Source of the DNA: Ktedonosporobacter rubrisoli
GTDB taxonomy: Bacteria; Chloroflexota; Ktedonobacteria; Ktedonobacterales; Ktedonobacteraceae
Assembly (NCBI RefSeq): GCF_004208415.1
Contig: NZ_CP035758.1
Span: forward strand, 2,356,001 to 2,420,000
DNA: 64,000 nucleotides
Reading direction: 5' to 3'
Position 1 is the stretch's first letter; each line of letters starts with the position of its first letter. Below, piece after piece: positions 26,437 to 34,707 of the stretch. The notes beneath the pieces were generated by a model, which made no database searches, was not told the DNA's origin, and worked only from the letters and a program-made list of their open reading frames with translations. Position numbers and translations under genes: made by a program.

Positions 26437-27927
26437 ATGTTCAGGGATAGGCCACGACTATATGGTTGGTATGCGCTACTGTTTCTGGCTTGTGCAATCT
26501 TGCTTGGAAGCGGTCTGTTAGCATGTACAACCTCTTCTACCGGCAATGGATTGCCCACGCAAGCTCTTCCAACGCTCTCCCTTAACACCACGCCTACAGC
26601 CCAGATACAACAGCCTTATATCGCTTCAGTTCCAGGGCCGGGATGTGCTAAAGGGGCTAATTGGGGGATCGGAGGTCGCTATAAAACTATTGTTACACCG
26701 ACAGCATCTGCTGACCTGGGCACAAATGTTATACCAACAGGGACGCCAGGGCATAAGACTGTCAACGATGATTCGACAGTCACAACCTGCAAATCAGATG
26801 GCTTACTGGTTCAGCACAACGCTCACTATGACTCGTATGCGACGGTTATATATGAGAGTCAAGCTAAACCTCTGCCTCGTCATTTTCGCACGCAAATTAC
26901 TGCCACGATTGTTAATGGTACGGATGCGGCAAGCTTTGATTTGGGGGTTCGCAATCAGAATGAGAATGCTTTAAGTGGTCAAGACAATGGCTATGGCAAT
27001 GATTCTATTGAGGTAAAGACAGATGGAAGCTGGAGTACTGGCCGTACAAATGATACAACTGATGACACGGATGTAGTATTCAGCAAAGGTTTTGTTAAAC
27101 CTGCCAAAACCTTTACGCTGGCTGCTGAAGTTGATGGACCACGCATGACCTTCTGGATTAATGACCAGAAGATTACCACAATCGTTGATGCGACATACCC
27201 CGACAGTTACGGAATCAATTTTGGTATTTCCGATTTTAAGGCTAAGAGTCCTCCTGCGGCTCTCTTCTCACATTTTGTCTATATGCCGCTTATCGATACA
27301 CATTTAACTAATAATAACCTGCTGGCGACTGCGACAGCTCAGGCCAGTAAGGACGCTCAGGCCAGCTATACCGTGGCCACACCTGGCTTTGGCTGCGATC
27401 AAGGTCCGGGGCAATGGCAACCAACCGTCGAGAGCCGCGATTATGTCACTGCTCATTGTCAGTCGCAAGGGTTGGCACTATCTCAGCCAGCCAATACAAA
27501 ATATATCGGCAATGTGGCTTTCTATGGGCTTAACGGCAATTTCCCTGAAAATTATAAAGTGAAAGTACAGATTGATGTGAGCCAGCTTAATAATGGCTGT
27601 GCCGGCTTGCAAACCCGGATGAGCACGCGAGGAGCAGGCTATGCTTACTTTGTCTGTTCGAATGGCTTCTGGCAAATCTTACTGTATGATGGGCATAGCA
27701 GCGAGGGGCGGCGCCTGGCCCAGGGAAATGTAGCTCAACAGGGAATCTATACGATGGAGGCAACTGCAAATGGCTCTACCCAAAGCCTGGCTCTCAATGG
27801 AGCTCAGGTAGCTCAGCTGGATGATAAGACTTTGAGCCAGACAGATTATGTTGAGTTATTGATTGATGGGCAAGGCAACGCCGGCACTGCAGTATTCTCC
27901 AATTTTATCTTTACGCCCCAACCGTAA
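26437..27927 (+). CDS. Lipoprotein with two concanavalin-like domains
   Basis: 496 residues with a signal peptide ending in the lipobox LLAC (Cys about 30). The mature part contains two similar domains of about 190-210 residues. Each begins with a PGxGC..G..W segment, has an isolated second Cys in TTC or TAHC, and ends in a VFSNF/LFSHF-IFTP strand, as in concanavalin-like jelly rolls that bind polysaccharide. No catalytic residues of a glycosidase are evident. Domain one carries an Asp/Asn-rich loop. It is probably an exposed ligand-binding protein (inference). RBS AAGGAGG is about 14 nt upstream of the ATG. Confidence 0.75.
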   Translation: MFRDRPRLYGWYALLFLACAILLGSGLLACTTSSTGNGLPTQALPTLSLNTTPTAQIQQPYIASVPGPGCAKGANWGIGGRYKTIVTPTASADLGTNVIPTGTPGHKTVNDDSTVTTCKSDGLLVQHNAHYDSYATVIYESQAKPLPRHFRTQITATIVNGTDAASFDLGVRNQNENALSGQDNGYGNDSIEVKTDGSWSTGRTNDTTDDTDVVFSKGFVKPAKTFTLAAEVDGPRMTFWINDQKITTIVDATYPDSYGINFGISDFKAKSPPAALFSHFVYMPLIDTHLTNNNLLATATAQASKDAQASYTVATPGFGCDQGPGQWQPTVESRDYVTAHCQSQGLALSQPANTKYIGNVAFYGLNGNFPENYKVKVQIDVSQLNNGCAGLQTRMSTRGAGYAYFVCSNGFWQILLYDGHSSEGRRLAQGNVAQQGIYTMEATANGSTQSLALNGAQVAQLDDKTLSQTDYVELLIDGQGNAGTAVFSNFIFTPQP

Positions 27928-27949
27928 GTTTAGAGTATAGAATTGCTGA

Positions 27950-27978
27950 TGCTTGTTCATTGAGAGAATGAACAAGCA
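27950..27978 (+). terminator. Perfect hairpin after the lipoprotein gene
   Basis: TGCTTGTTCATT and AATGAACAAGCA form a perfect 12-bp stem around GAGAG. No U tract follows. Confidence 0.55.
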
Positions 27979-28104
27979 CTGCCCCGGTTAGTAATGTTGA
28001 TGGGATAACAGATCAGGAAGCCTATTTAATCAAGGCTCTGTAAAGTGCAAGACATATAAGAAAAAAGCTGCTCAGGCTAGCTGTGATGAGAATAGTAAGG
28101 AAGA

Positions 28105-28710
28105 TCAGAAATTATCAGGTAAATTCAACGCTCTGGCGGCTCGCGCTTTTTGGCGTTTGCGAAAGTTTCTAACCTTGGAGATCGAGCCGCAGGAGCGTCC
28201 TTGGGGTCCTGAAGCTGTCATGAGGCACCAGATCTTATTCTTATTCTTGGTGTGATCGTAAAAGACCCATTGGCAATCCGGGCACGCCTTCACGCGCGTC
28301 CAGGTAGAGTGTGCGATAGCTTCCACGACCAGTGCTAGCACCTCTGCACACAATCTACACCCCTCTTTCCCTGCTGGCCTATACTTGAGAAGAGGTATTT
28401 CATCTGAGTCTGGTGTGAGCACGACTTCGACTGGCTGCCTGACCAACCACTTATTCAGGCGCAGAATGTCACCTGTCCCTAGGATACTTCGTAGATCAGC
28501 ACGCAGTTGGCGCACCAGTTCGGGTATGATGGAGGCTGCTGAGTCCGCGCCAGAAGCCTCGAAGTGGGTAGCGTAAAAGTGCTGCATGGCTTCAAGAGAT
28601 GCGAACTCATCGATTGGTTCGCGCGTGTCGTTAGGAATTCGCCATGTGTTGAGAAAGGTGCGTACTATCTCCAGTGTTCCAGGGGCTTCCTGGCTATCTT
28701 CTTTGCTCAT
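28105..28710 (-). CDS. CGNR-type zinc-finger regulator (ABATE domain)
   Basis: 201 residues. The N-terminal ABATE-like helical region (about 5-120) precedes a C-terminal zinc finger with CPDCQWVFYDHTKNKNKIWC and a final CGSISKVRNFRKRQ. The family normally ends in CGNR.KVR.YR.R; here the Asn is Ser and the Arg is Ile, yet the following KVRNFRKR helix is intact. Proteins of this family are stress-linked DNA-binding regulators in soil bacteria. It is divergent from a glycolipid-binding-domain gene, probably its target. The ATG at 28710 has AGGTGG 5 nt before it and is preferred to GTG at 28719. Confidence 0.8.
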   Translation of the reverse strand: MSKEDSQEAPGTLEIVRTFLNTWRIPNDTREPIDEFASLEAMQHFYATHFEASGADSAASIIPELVRQLRADLRSILGTGDILRLNKWLVRQPVEVVLTPDSDEIPLLKYRPAGKEGCRLCAEVLALVVEAIAHSTWTRVKACPDCQWVFYDHTKNKNKIWCLMTASGPQGRSCGSISKVRNFRKRQKARAARALNLPDNF

Positions 28711-28802
28711 GTTAACCACCTAAATGATTTAGCATTGATTTTTTGTAAGATTGATGTTACTATCATAACATGATTGCCGGTTAACAACAATGGAGGTTTG
28801 CG
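28711..28802. promoter_or_regulatory. Divergent control region with palindrome
   Basis: ATGTTA and TAACAT (28754-28759, 28766-28771) form an 18-bp dyad with a 6-bp spacer. GTTAAC occurs both next to the CGNR gene (28711-28716) and near the other start (about 28780-28785). These are candidate sites for the CGNR regulator. Confidence 0.5.
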
Positions 28803-29396
28803 ATGGAATCTTATATATGGTGGGTTCCTCTAGCACTGCCGGGCCTTGAGCAGTTACGCCTTGTGGAGAACGAGACAGATGTTATCGCCGATAGCATTGT
28901 ACTTGGCGTCGAGGGAGCTACTCCTTTTCGTCTCTGGTATCAGGTGCGGATGGATAACAACTGGAACATGCGAGGATGCCTTCTCCAGTCAGGTGGGGAA
29001 AAAGATCAGGCCGTGCATCTGTATACTGATGGTCAAGGGCACTGGACAGATGCCACAGGTGCTACACGCTCAGAACTGGATGGTTGCCTCTATATCGATA
29101 TTTCCTGTACTCCTTTTACAAACACGTTACCCCTTCGCCGCCTGGCACTTTCACCGGGAGAGAGCGCTGATCTTCAGGTCGTCTATATTGCTATTCCTGA
29201 TCTTTCTATCAGCCCGGTTCGTCAGCGTTATACTTGTCTTTCCCGTACAGCTTCTGGTGGAATATACCGCTATGATGGCCTGGAACGCAATTTTACCGCC
29301 GATCTGCCAGTCGATGTGCGGGGATTGGTCATAGACTATCCAGGACTCTGGAAGCGCGTGGAGATGAGCTTGCCTGTACATGGCTTGCCTCAGTGA
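28803..29396 (+). CDS. Putative glycolipid-binding domain protein (DUF1089 type)
   Basis: 197 residues. Segments such as DSIVLGVEGATPFRLWYQV, WTDATGATRSELDGCLYIDI and TPFTNTLPLRRL are those of the putative glycolipid-binding family known from mycobacterial and soil-bacterial proteins. It is a cytosolic all-beta fold with no signal peptide; the actual ligand is not established. It is divergent from a CGNR regulator, a pairing that suggests control by that protein. GGAGG lies 6 nt before the ATG. Confidence 0.85.
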   Translation: MESYIWWVPLALPGLEQLRLVENETDVIADSIVLGVEGATPFRLWYQVRMDNNWNMRGCLLQSGGEKDQAVHLYTDGQGHWTDATGATRSELDGCLYIDISCTPFTNTLPLRRLALSPGESADLQVVYIAIPDLSISPVRQRYTCLSRTASGGIYRYDGLERNFTADLPVDVRGLVIDYPGLWKRVEMSLPVHGLPQ

Positions 29397-29610
29397 ACTC
29401 TGGCGATTATGACATCTTTTGCCATATTTCCTTGCTAATACTTTCAAGGAGCAGGGATAATAAGTTAGATGTATGCGGGCTGGATCGCTGCTCAAGCGTT
29501 GCTACGACATTTACAAACAGAGCATCAGGCTGTTTACCCGTGCGCCACTTGTCAGTTGCAGATTTATATGCTATATTTGATCTAAGGATATATATCAATA
29601 GATCGAGAAA

Positions 29611-30582
29611 ATGCAAGAGATTAACATTGATCCCAAAGAGCCGCAGCCGCTGCATCAACAGATTGCTGAGCAGATCAAATATCGTATCGAGATGGGCCTG
29701 TGGAGGCCGGGAACGCGCTTGCTCCCAGTGCGTGAGTTCGCCGGGGAGCTAGGCGTCAACTACCATACGGTGCGCGTTGCCTATCAGGAACTTGAGCGCG
29801 CGGGATATATTGCCACAGCTCCCGGGCGTGGTACCTATGTGGCCGAAAACCCTCCACACGTCCCGGCCGATGTTGCCAGTAATTTGCGCGATCTCATTGA
29901 TGAGACGCTGCTTATGGCCGAACAGGCGGGTGTGCCGGCAAAAGTTTTCGCTCGCACGATTTATGCGCGGGCCCAATCATTTGTGGCACCCGCGCAGGAT
30001 GTGCGCATCCTTTTTACCGAGTGCAATCGGCCCGACCTTGAGTATCATGCGCGCACGATTCGCGAGCATACCGGTGCGCCAATCACCGCGCTCCTACTTG
30101 ATGAGTTACAGGCTGTTGATGCAGATTTCTTCAGGCAATTTGAGGTGATTGCTACGGTGCTCTCTCACGTTGCGGAACTGCAAGAGCTTGTGGGAGAAAG
30201 CAGGAACGTGCTGGGGCTGATGGTTGAGCCATCTTATGAGGCTGTGCTGGCTGAACTGGCCCCTCTGCCTGAAGATACGCCTGTCGGACTCATCTGTGCT
30301 ACCCAACGCCTGGCCAATAATATGGAACGGATGTTGCGCGGAACCGGCCTGGTGCATTTGCAGTATCTTCCGGTAGGCTTAGATGAGCCGGAGAAGATGG
30401 CAAACGTCTTTGCGCATAGCGAGCATCTCTATGTCTCGCGTATCGGCTTGAGCGTGCATCAGGGTCGCTGGCCGCAGGATAAACCCATCCACGAGTATGT
30501 TACGCGCCTTGACGCGTCGGGACTACGTTTATTGCGCCAGCACATCGCGCAAATTCGTGCGGAGCATGCTGAGCGCTCGTAA
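29611..30582 (+). CDS. GntR-family regulator with unusual C-terminal sensor domain
   Basis: 323 residues. The N-terminal winged helix (about 10-78) has PLHQQIAEQIKYRIEMG, LPVREFAGELGVNYHTVRVA and APGRGTYVAE, as in the YtrA/HutC side of the family. The C-terminal 220 residues resemble a two-lobed ligand-binding fold (FTECNRPDLEYHARTIRE, a LGLMVEPSYEAVLAEL strand-helix, VGLICATQRLANNMERML) rather than FCD or UTRA; I cannot name the domain. The gene is followed after 47 bp by a hexapeptide-repeat protein gene on the same strand, probably co-transcribed. Confidence 0.82.
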   Translation: MQEINIDPKEPQPLHQQIAEQIKYRIEMGLWRPGTRLLPVREFAGELGVNYHTVRVAYQELERAGYIATAPGRGTYVAENPPHVPADVASNLRDLIDETLLMAEQAGVPAKVFARTIYARAQSFVAPAQDVRILFTECNRPDLEYHARTIREHTGAPITALLLDELQAVDADFFRQFEVIATVLSHVAELQELVGESRNVLGLMVEPSYEAVLAELAPLPEDTPVGLICATQRLANNMERMLRGTGLVHLQYLPVGLDEPEKMANVFAHSEHLYVSRIGLSVHQGRWPQDKPIHEYVTRLDASGLRLLRQHIAQIRAEHAERS

Positions 30583-30628
30583 GCCGACTCAAAATTGTTT
30601 TAAGCTAAAAGATAGGAAGGAACGCATT

Positions 30629-31264
30629 ATGCTGATAGCACATCAGGGCAAGAGCCCGCGAATTCATCCTACTGCTTATGTGGCGCCAACCGCGCTGATT
30701 TCGGGCGAAGTAGAGATAGGCGCGCACTGCCGTATTCTGCATGGGGCGGTAATCACGGCTGAGGGTGCAGCCGTGACGATCGGTGAGCACTGCCTGGTCA
30801 TGGAGCAAGCCGTGCTGCGCGCTGCCGGAGGAAAGCAGCGCTCTTTTCCTCTTGTGCTCGGCAATCATAGCCTGGTTGGTCCTCACGCCTACCTGGTCGG
30901 CTGCACGATCGGGCAGAACTGCTTTATTGCCACCGGGGCGCTGGTCTTCAATAATGCGCGCATTAAGGATAACTGCACAGTAACGCTGCAAGGCATCGTG
31001 CATATCGGCACGACGCTTGAGGAGGGCCAGCACGTCCCCTTGCAGCATATTGCCATCGGGACACCGGCGAGGATCTTTCGTCCCGGCGAGACCGAAGCGA
31101 TGATGGCGGCGCTGCATAAAGAAGGCTTTAAGCATGTCGTCCTGGGCATGGATCTCACTAAGAGAGGCCAGGAAGCTATCGAGGAATATCGCCTGGGCCT
31201 TGAGCGCTATACCCAGGCCCTTGCTGCCCATCAGCAAGATATCATCCTTGAATCGGCCGATTGA
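30629..31264 (+). CDS. Left-handed beta-helix (gamma-carbonic-anhydrase-like) protein
   Basis: 211 residues made of hexapeptide repeats (HPTAYVAPTALISGEVEIG, HCRILHGAVI, HSLVGPHAYLVG, TIGQNCFIATGALVF) followed by a long C-terminal helix. The repeats resemble gamma-carbonic anhydrases and CaiE/PaaY-type proteins. His residues appear in HCRILHG and in NHSLVGPH, but the usual third metal His of the LHG-type turn is replaced by Val (YLVG), so carbonic anhydrase activity is doubtful. AGGAAGGA lies 7 nt before the ATG; the frame is open further upstream, inside the GntR gene. Its stop codon coincides with the left border of the downstream kinase duplication. Confidence 0.8.
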   Translation: MLIAHQGKSPRIHPTAYVAPTALISGEVEIGAHCRILHGAVITAEGAAVTIGEHCLVMEQAVLRAAGGKQRSFPLVLGNHSLVGPHAYLVGCTIGQNCFIATGALVFNNARIKDNCTVTLQGIVHIGTTLEEGQHVPLQHIAIGTPARIFRPGETEAMMAALHKEGFKHVVLGMDLTKRGQEAIEEYRLGLERYTQALAAHQQDIILESAD

Positions 31265-31274
31265 GAAAGTTAGG

Positions 31275-32609
31275 CTAAGGTTGGGTCTGCTTTTGCGGCT
31301 CTACGACCTGTGACTTTCTCTTTGCCCGCAGCCAGGCTACGAATCTGTGCAGATAGCTGCCCACAAGCCAGGTATTGGGGAGCAGAACAAGTATGCCGAT
31401 CGCGAGTAAGGCCATGGCTACCCAGAGCTCTGCGTGGAAGAACTCGTAGCCAAGCGTGGCGCCAAATGTGGCCCATAAGAACAAGCCAAACATGAATCTG
31501 GCCCAGAACAATATTCGCTCTTTTGGGCTTAGGGACTGGAAGATCTCATTTTTGTAATAAGCCAGGCGTGAAAAGAATAAGGTGGCAGCTACTACCAGAA
31601 AGCTTATTACGCCTGAAGCCGCCTGTCCATGAGTGTATATAAATGTGCCCAGGAGGAGCAGGCCGGGGAGCGAGATCCAGAGCGGTGGCACCCCCAGGGC
31701 CTGTTGAAGGCTTTTCAACGCGTGCTGGGCTTCCTGCATGCTGGCCAGGCGCAAGGCCGGATCTCGTTCCAGCATATGGGCGAGGAGTTGCCGGAGGAGA
31801 GGCGGGATAGGGCAATCGGACGGTATACCTGTCATATGAATATCCAGCGGCTCCTTGCCAGTGATCAGCGTTTGCAGCGTCGCTCCCAGCCCGTAGACAT
31901 CGCTCTGGGGCGTTGTCTGCGCCTTGCCATATTGTTCAGGGGCGGCATAACCAGGCGAGCCCAACACGCCAGTATCTCTACGTGAGCCTTCTCGATAGCG
32001 CCTGGCAATCCCAAAATCGATAAGGTAGACGTGATTAGTGCGTGTGAGCATGATGTTGGCAGGTTTCACGTCACGAAAGATGATCGGTGGATCTTGCGTG
32101 TGCAGGTAGTTCAGCACGTTGCAGAGGGCAAGGCCAATGGACACGACGTCGCGCAGAGGCAGGCGCCCGCCAGGAAACTTTGCCAGCCGATCTTCAAGCG
32201 TCTCGCCGGCGATGTAGTCCATCACAATATACCAGTGCTCGGGATCGGTAAAATGATCGTAGAGGCGGGGCAGGCTCTTATGGTAGAGCGCTGAGAGCAG
32301 CGTGATCTCGCGATTATAGGTATCGGTGGCCTCGATTTTTTCCTGGGCGCTCATGGCTGCAAGATTGATCTGCTTGACGGCTACGAGCTTACCATGACGT
32401 TGCTCGTCTCTGGCTTTGTAGACGAACGCGAAACCGCCCTCGCCAACTTTCTCTAGCAGGCGATAGCGCTGCTGTAATAAGGAGCCGGAATCGACACTTG
32501 CTCCTCCCTGAGCTTGAAGAACATGCATGGCTTTGCCACACTGTGGGCAAAAGCTGCTCTGATCCGGCAGGGTCGTTCCACAGAAATCACAGACAAGGGC
32601 TGCGCTCAT
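31275..32609 (-). CDS. Zinc-ribbon Ser/Thr protein kinase with C-terminal membrane helices (copy A)
   Basis: 444 residues. An N-terminal zinc ribbon uses Cys7, Cys10, Cys21 and Cys24 (CDFC, CPQC). The kinase domain (about 47-305) is intact: GEGGFAFVYKA, lysine in VAVKQI, FRDVKPANIML as the catalytic loop (Arg-Asp preserved, Phe in place of the usual His), DFG and APEQYG. Four hydrophobic segments follow (about 313-410), then a basic tail. It is probably membrane-bound with the kinase in the cytoplasm. The gene has a nearly identical neighbour 1,462 bp to the right and converges closely (10 bp) on the hexapeptide protein gene. Confidence 0.9.
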   Translation of the reverse strand: MSAALVCDFCGTTLPDQSSFCPQCGKAMHVLQAQGGASVDSGSLLQQRYRLLEKVGEGGFAFVYKARDEQRHGKLVAVKQINLAAMSAQEKIEATDTYNREITLLSALYHKSLPRLYDHFTDPEHWYIVMDYIAGETLEDRLAKFPGGRLPLRDVVSIGLALCNVLNYLHTQDPPIIFRDVKPANIMLTRTNHVYLIDFGIARRYREGSRRDTGVLGSPGYAAPEQYGKAQTTPQSDVYGLGATLQTLITGKEPLDIHMTGIPSDCPIPPLLRQLLAHMLERDPALRLASMQEAQHALKSLQQALGVPPLWISLPGLLLLGTFIYTHGQAASGVISFLVVAATLFFSRLAYYKNEIFQSLSPKERILFWARFMFGLFLWATFGATLGYEFFHAELWVAMALLAIGILVLLPNTWLVGSYLHRFVAWLRAKRKSQVVEPQKQTQP

Positions 32610-32736
32610 GGCTCAAATGCCGCGCCTTTCGTAATCTTCTGCTTATTTAACAATTAGTGCGCTTGCTAATCATATCGTAGTGCATGCGCGTTTTGAAGTC
32701 AAGATGCTAGTCCATTTTTGAGATGAGAAAGTTAGG

Positions 32737-34071
32737 CTAAGGTTGGGTCTGCTTTTGCGGCTCTACGACCTGCGGCTTTCTCTTTGCCCGCAGCCAGGCT
32801 ACGAATCTGTGCAGATAGCTGCCCACAAGCCAGGTATTGGGGAGCAGAACAAGTATGCCGATCGCGAGCAAGGCTATGGTTACCCAGAACCCTCCGCTGA
32901 AGAGCCCATAATTAAGAGTGGCGACAAACTGACTCCAGAAGAGCATGCCAAGCAGGAACCTGATCCAAACTGACATGCGCTCTTTTAGGCTCAGGGCCTG
33001 GAAGATCTCATTTTTGTAATAAGCCAGGCGTGAAAAGAATATGGCGGCCGCCGGGACCATCAAGCCGATCCAGCCTGATTTCATCTGGTAATGGGTAAGT
33101 ACAAAGGTGCCGAGGAGGAGCAGGCCGGGGAGCGAGATCCAGAGCGGCGGCATCCACAGGGCCTGTTGAAGGCTTTTCAACACTTGCTGAGCTTCCTTTG
33201 CGCTGGCCAGGCGCAAGGCTGGATCTCGTTCCAGCATATGGGCGAGGAGTTGCCGGAGGAGAGGCGGGATAGGGCAATCGGACGGTATGCCTGTCATGTG
33301 GATATCCAGCGGCTCCTTGCCAGTGATCAGCGTTTGCAGCGTCGCTCCCAGCCCGTAGATATCGCTTTGAGGCGTTGTCTGCGCCTTGCCGTATTGTTCA
33401 GGGGCGGCATAACCAGGCGAGCCCAGCACGCCAGTATCTCTACGTGAGCCTTCTCGATAGCGCCTGGCAATCCCAAAATCGATCAAATAGACGTGATTAG
33501 TGCGTGTGAGCATGATGTTGGCAGGTTTCACGTCACGAAAGATGATCGGTGGATCTTGCGTGTGCAGGTAGTTCAGCACGTCGCAGAGGGCAAGGCCAAT
33601 GGACACGACGTCGCGCAGAGGCAGGCGCCCGCCAGGAAATTTGGCCAGCCGATCTTCAAGCGTCTCGCCAGCGATGTAGTCCATCACAATATACCAGTGC
33701 TCGGGATCGGTAAAATGATCGTAGAGGCGGGGCAAGCTTTTATGGTAGAGCGCTGAGAGTAGCGTGATCTCGCGATTATAGGTATCGGTGGCCTCGATTT
33801 TTTCCTGGGCGCTCATGGCTGCAAGATTGATCTGCTTGACGGCTACGAGCTTACCATGACGTTGCTCGTCTCTGGCTTTGTAGACGAACGCGAAACCGCC
33901 CTCGCCAACTTTCTCTAGCAGGCGATAGCGCTGCTGTAATAAGGAGCCGGAACCGACACTTGCTCCTCCCTGAGCTTGAAGAACATGCATAGCTTTGCCA
34001 CACTGTGGGCAAAAGCTGCTTTGCTCCGGCAGGGTCGTTCCACAGAAATCACAGACAAGGGCTGCGCTCAT
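32737..34071 (-). CDS. Zinc-ribbon Ser/Thr protein kinase with C-terminal membrane helices (copy B)
   Basis: 444 residues, the same length as copy A. The first 300 residues differ from copy A at only a handful of positions (Asp/Glu16, Asp/Gly36, Asn/Asp in the VLNYLHT region, Val/Ile in SDxYGLG) and the last 45 residues at one or two. The stretch between about residues 288 and 400 has diverged in both the linker (QQVLKSLQQALWMPP) and membrane helices. All kinase motifs and the four zinc-ribbon cysteines are preserved. If the helices sense or partner, the two copies may answer different inputs while sharing substrates (inference). They probably belong to one transcription unit, copy B first. 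Confidence 0.9.
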   Translation of the reverse strand: MSAALVCDFCGTTLPEQSSFCPQCGKAMHVLQAQGGASVGSGSLLQQRYRLLEKVGEGGFAFVYKARDEQRHGKLVAVKQINLAAMSAQEKIEATDTYNREITLLSALYHKSLPRLYDHFTDPEHWYIVMDYIAGETLEDRLAKFPGGRLPLRDVVSIGLALCDVLNYLHTQDPPIIFRDVKPANIMLTRTNHVYLIDFGIARRYREGSRRDTGVLGSPGYAAPEQYGKAQTTPQSDIYGLGATLQTLITGKEPLDIHMTGIPSDCPIPPLLRQLLAHMLERDPALRLASAKEAQQVLKSLQQALWMPPLWISLPGLLLLGTFVLTHYQMKSGWIGLMVPAAAIFFSRLAYYKNEIFQALSLKERMSVWIRFLLGMLFWSQFVATLNYGLFSGGFWVTIALLAIGILVLLPNTWLVGSYLHRFVAWLRAKRKPQVVEPQKQTQP

Positions 34072-34236
34072 AGCTCAAATGCCGCGCCTTTCGGAATATT
34101 TTGCTTATTTAACAACTTATGCTCTTGCTGATCATATCGTAGTGCATGCGCGTTTTGAAGTCAAGATGCTAGCCCATTTTTGCGAGCTGAGTCCTGACGG
34201 TAGCCTGGATCAGTAACTTTTTGGCTGGTTGAGCAC

Positions 34237-34265
34237 TTGACCTTTGGCCATAAGTTTGATATCCT
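34237..34265 (+). promoter_or_regulatory. Promoter of the ABC-F gene
   Basis: TTGACC (34237-34242), 17 bp, TATCCT (34260-34265). It predicts a start near 34272, about 435 nt upstream of the ABC-F ATG. Confidence 0.55.
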
Positions 34266-34326
34266 TTTGGGGATAGAAAGCGAACAATACTTAATCACCT
34301 ATTGGATCGCTTAAGCATACTGAAAC

Positions 34327-34367
34327 GAGGAGACTAAGCATTGAAGATTACGACCTACAGGCACTAA
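34327..34367 (+). promoter_or_regulatory. Candidate leader peptide in the ABC-F leader
   Basis: GAGGAG (34327-34332) is followed 8 nt later by TTG and an eight-codon frame, MKITTYRH then TAA (34341-34367). A short reading frame with a strong ribosome site is typical of leaders that sense antibiotic-stalled ribosomes. A second short frame (34425-34490, 21 codons) overlaps the hairpin GAAGGCTAAAGCCTTC. Confidence 0.45.
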
Positions 34368-34424
34368 TAGCATCGTCAACTTATGACCTCGTCCCAAAGC
34401 GCTAAATCTGCGAGGTTCCATAGG

Positions 34425-34553
34425 ATGAAGGCTAAAGCCTTCTGTTCGATCACTGATGAGGTTCTATTATGTCACGCCTGTATGTCGTGAAGGCTGGTAG
34501 TGCTCCTTTGCATCAGCTATATGCCAGGCTTATAGAAGGCTACCTCCTCAGTG
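34425..34553 (+). promoter_or_regulatory. Structured RNA segment in the ABC-F leader
   Basis: GAAGGC/GCCTTC form a tetraloop hairpin (34427-34442). Two further GAAGGC copies (34489-34494, 34535-34540) could compete for the same GCCTTC. CACTGATGAGGT (34451-34462) pairs with ACCTCCTCAGTG (34542-34553) with one mismatch, closing a multibranched domain. The GGCTTTAGCC core on the other strand also resembles end hairpins of IS200/IS605 elements, so a transposon relic is the alternative. Confidence 0.5.
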
Positions 34554-34707
34554 GTTTCCATGACGAATCATCACCACGTAACGACACAGGCCCGATAAAC
34601 CTCAACGACTGATCAACTCCGCCTAACTGTTTTATGATGCTATAGCGCCTCTACATTACGTCTATTCGCTGTTTCTTCTATATACAATATCGAGGTGTTT
34701 TGAATTT

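Larger units (their letters stand above)
31262..34185. repeat. Tandem duplication of about 1.46 kb containing a kinase gene
   Basis: TGAGAAAGTTAGGCTAAGG recurs at 31262 and 32724 and the two 444-codon genes are offset by exactly 1,462 bp. The similarity extends upstream of both genes through GTGCATGCGCGTTTTGAAG. Both ends of the unit are almost identical, whereas about 250 bp encoding the membrane region (31,470-31,720 versus 32,930-33,180) has diverged strongly. Confidence 0.9.
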
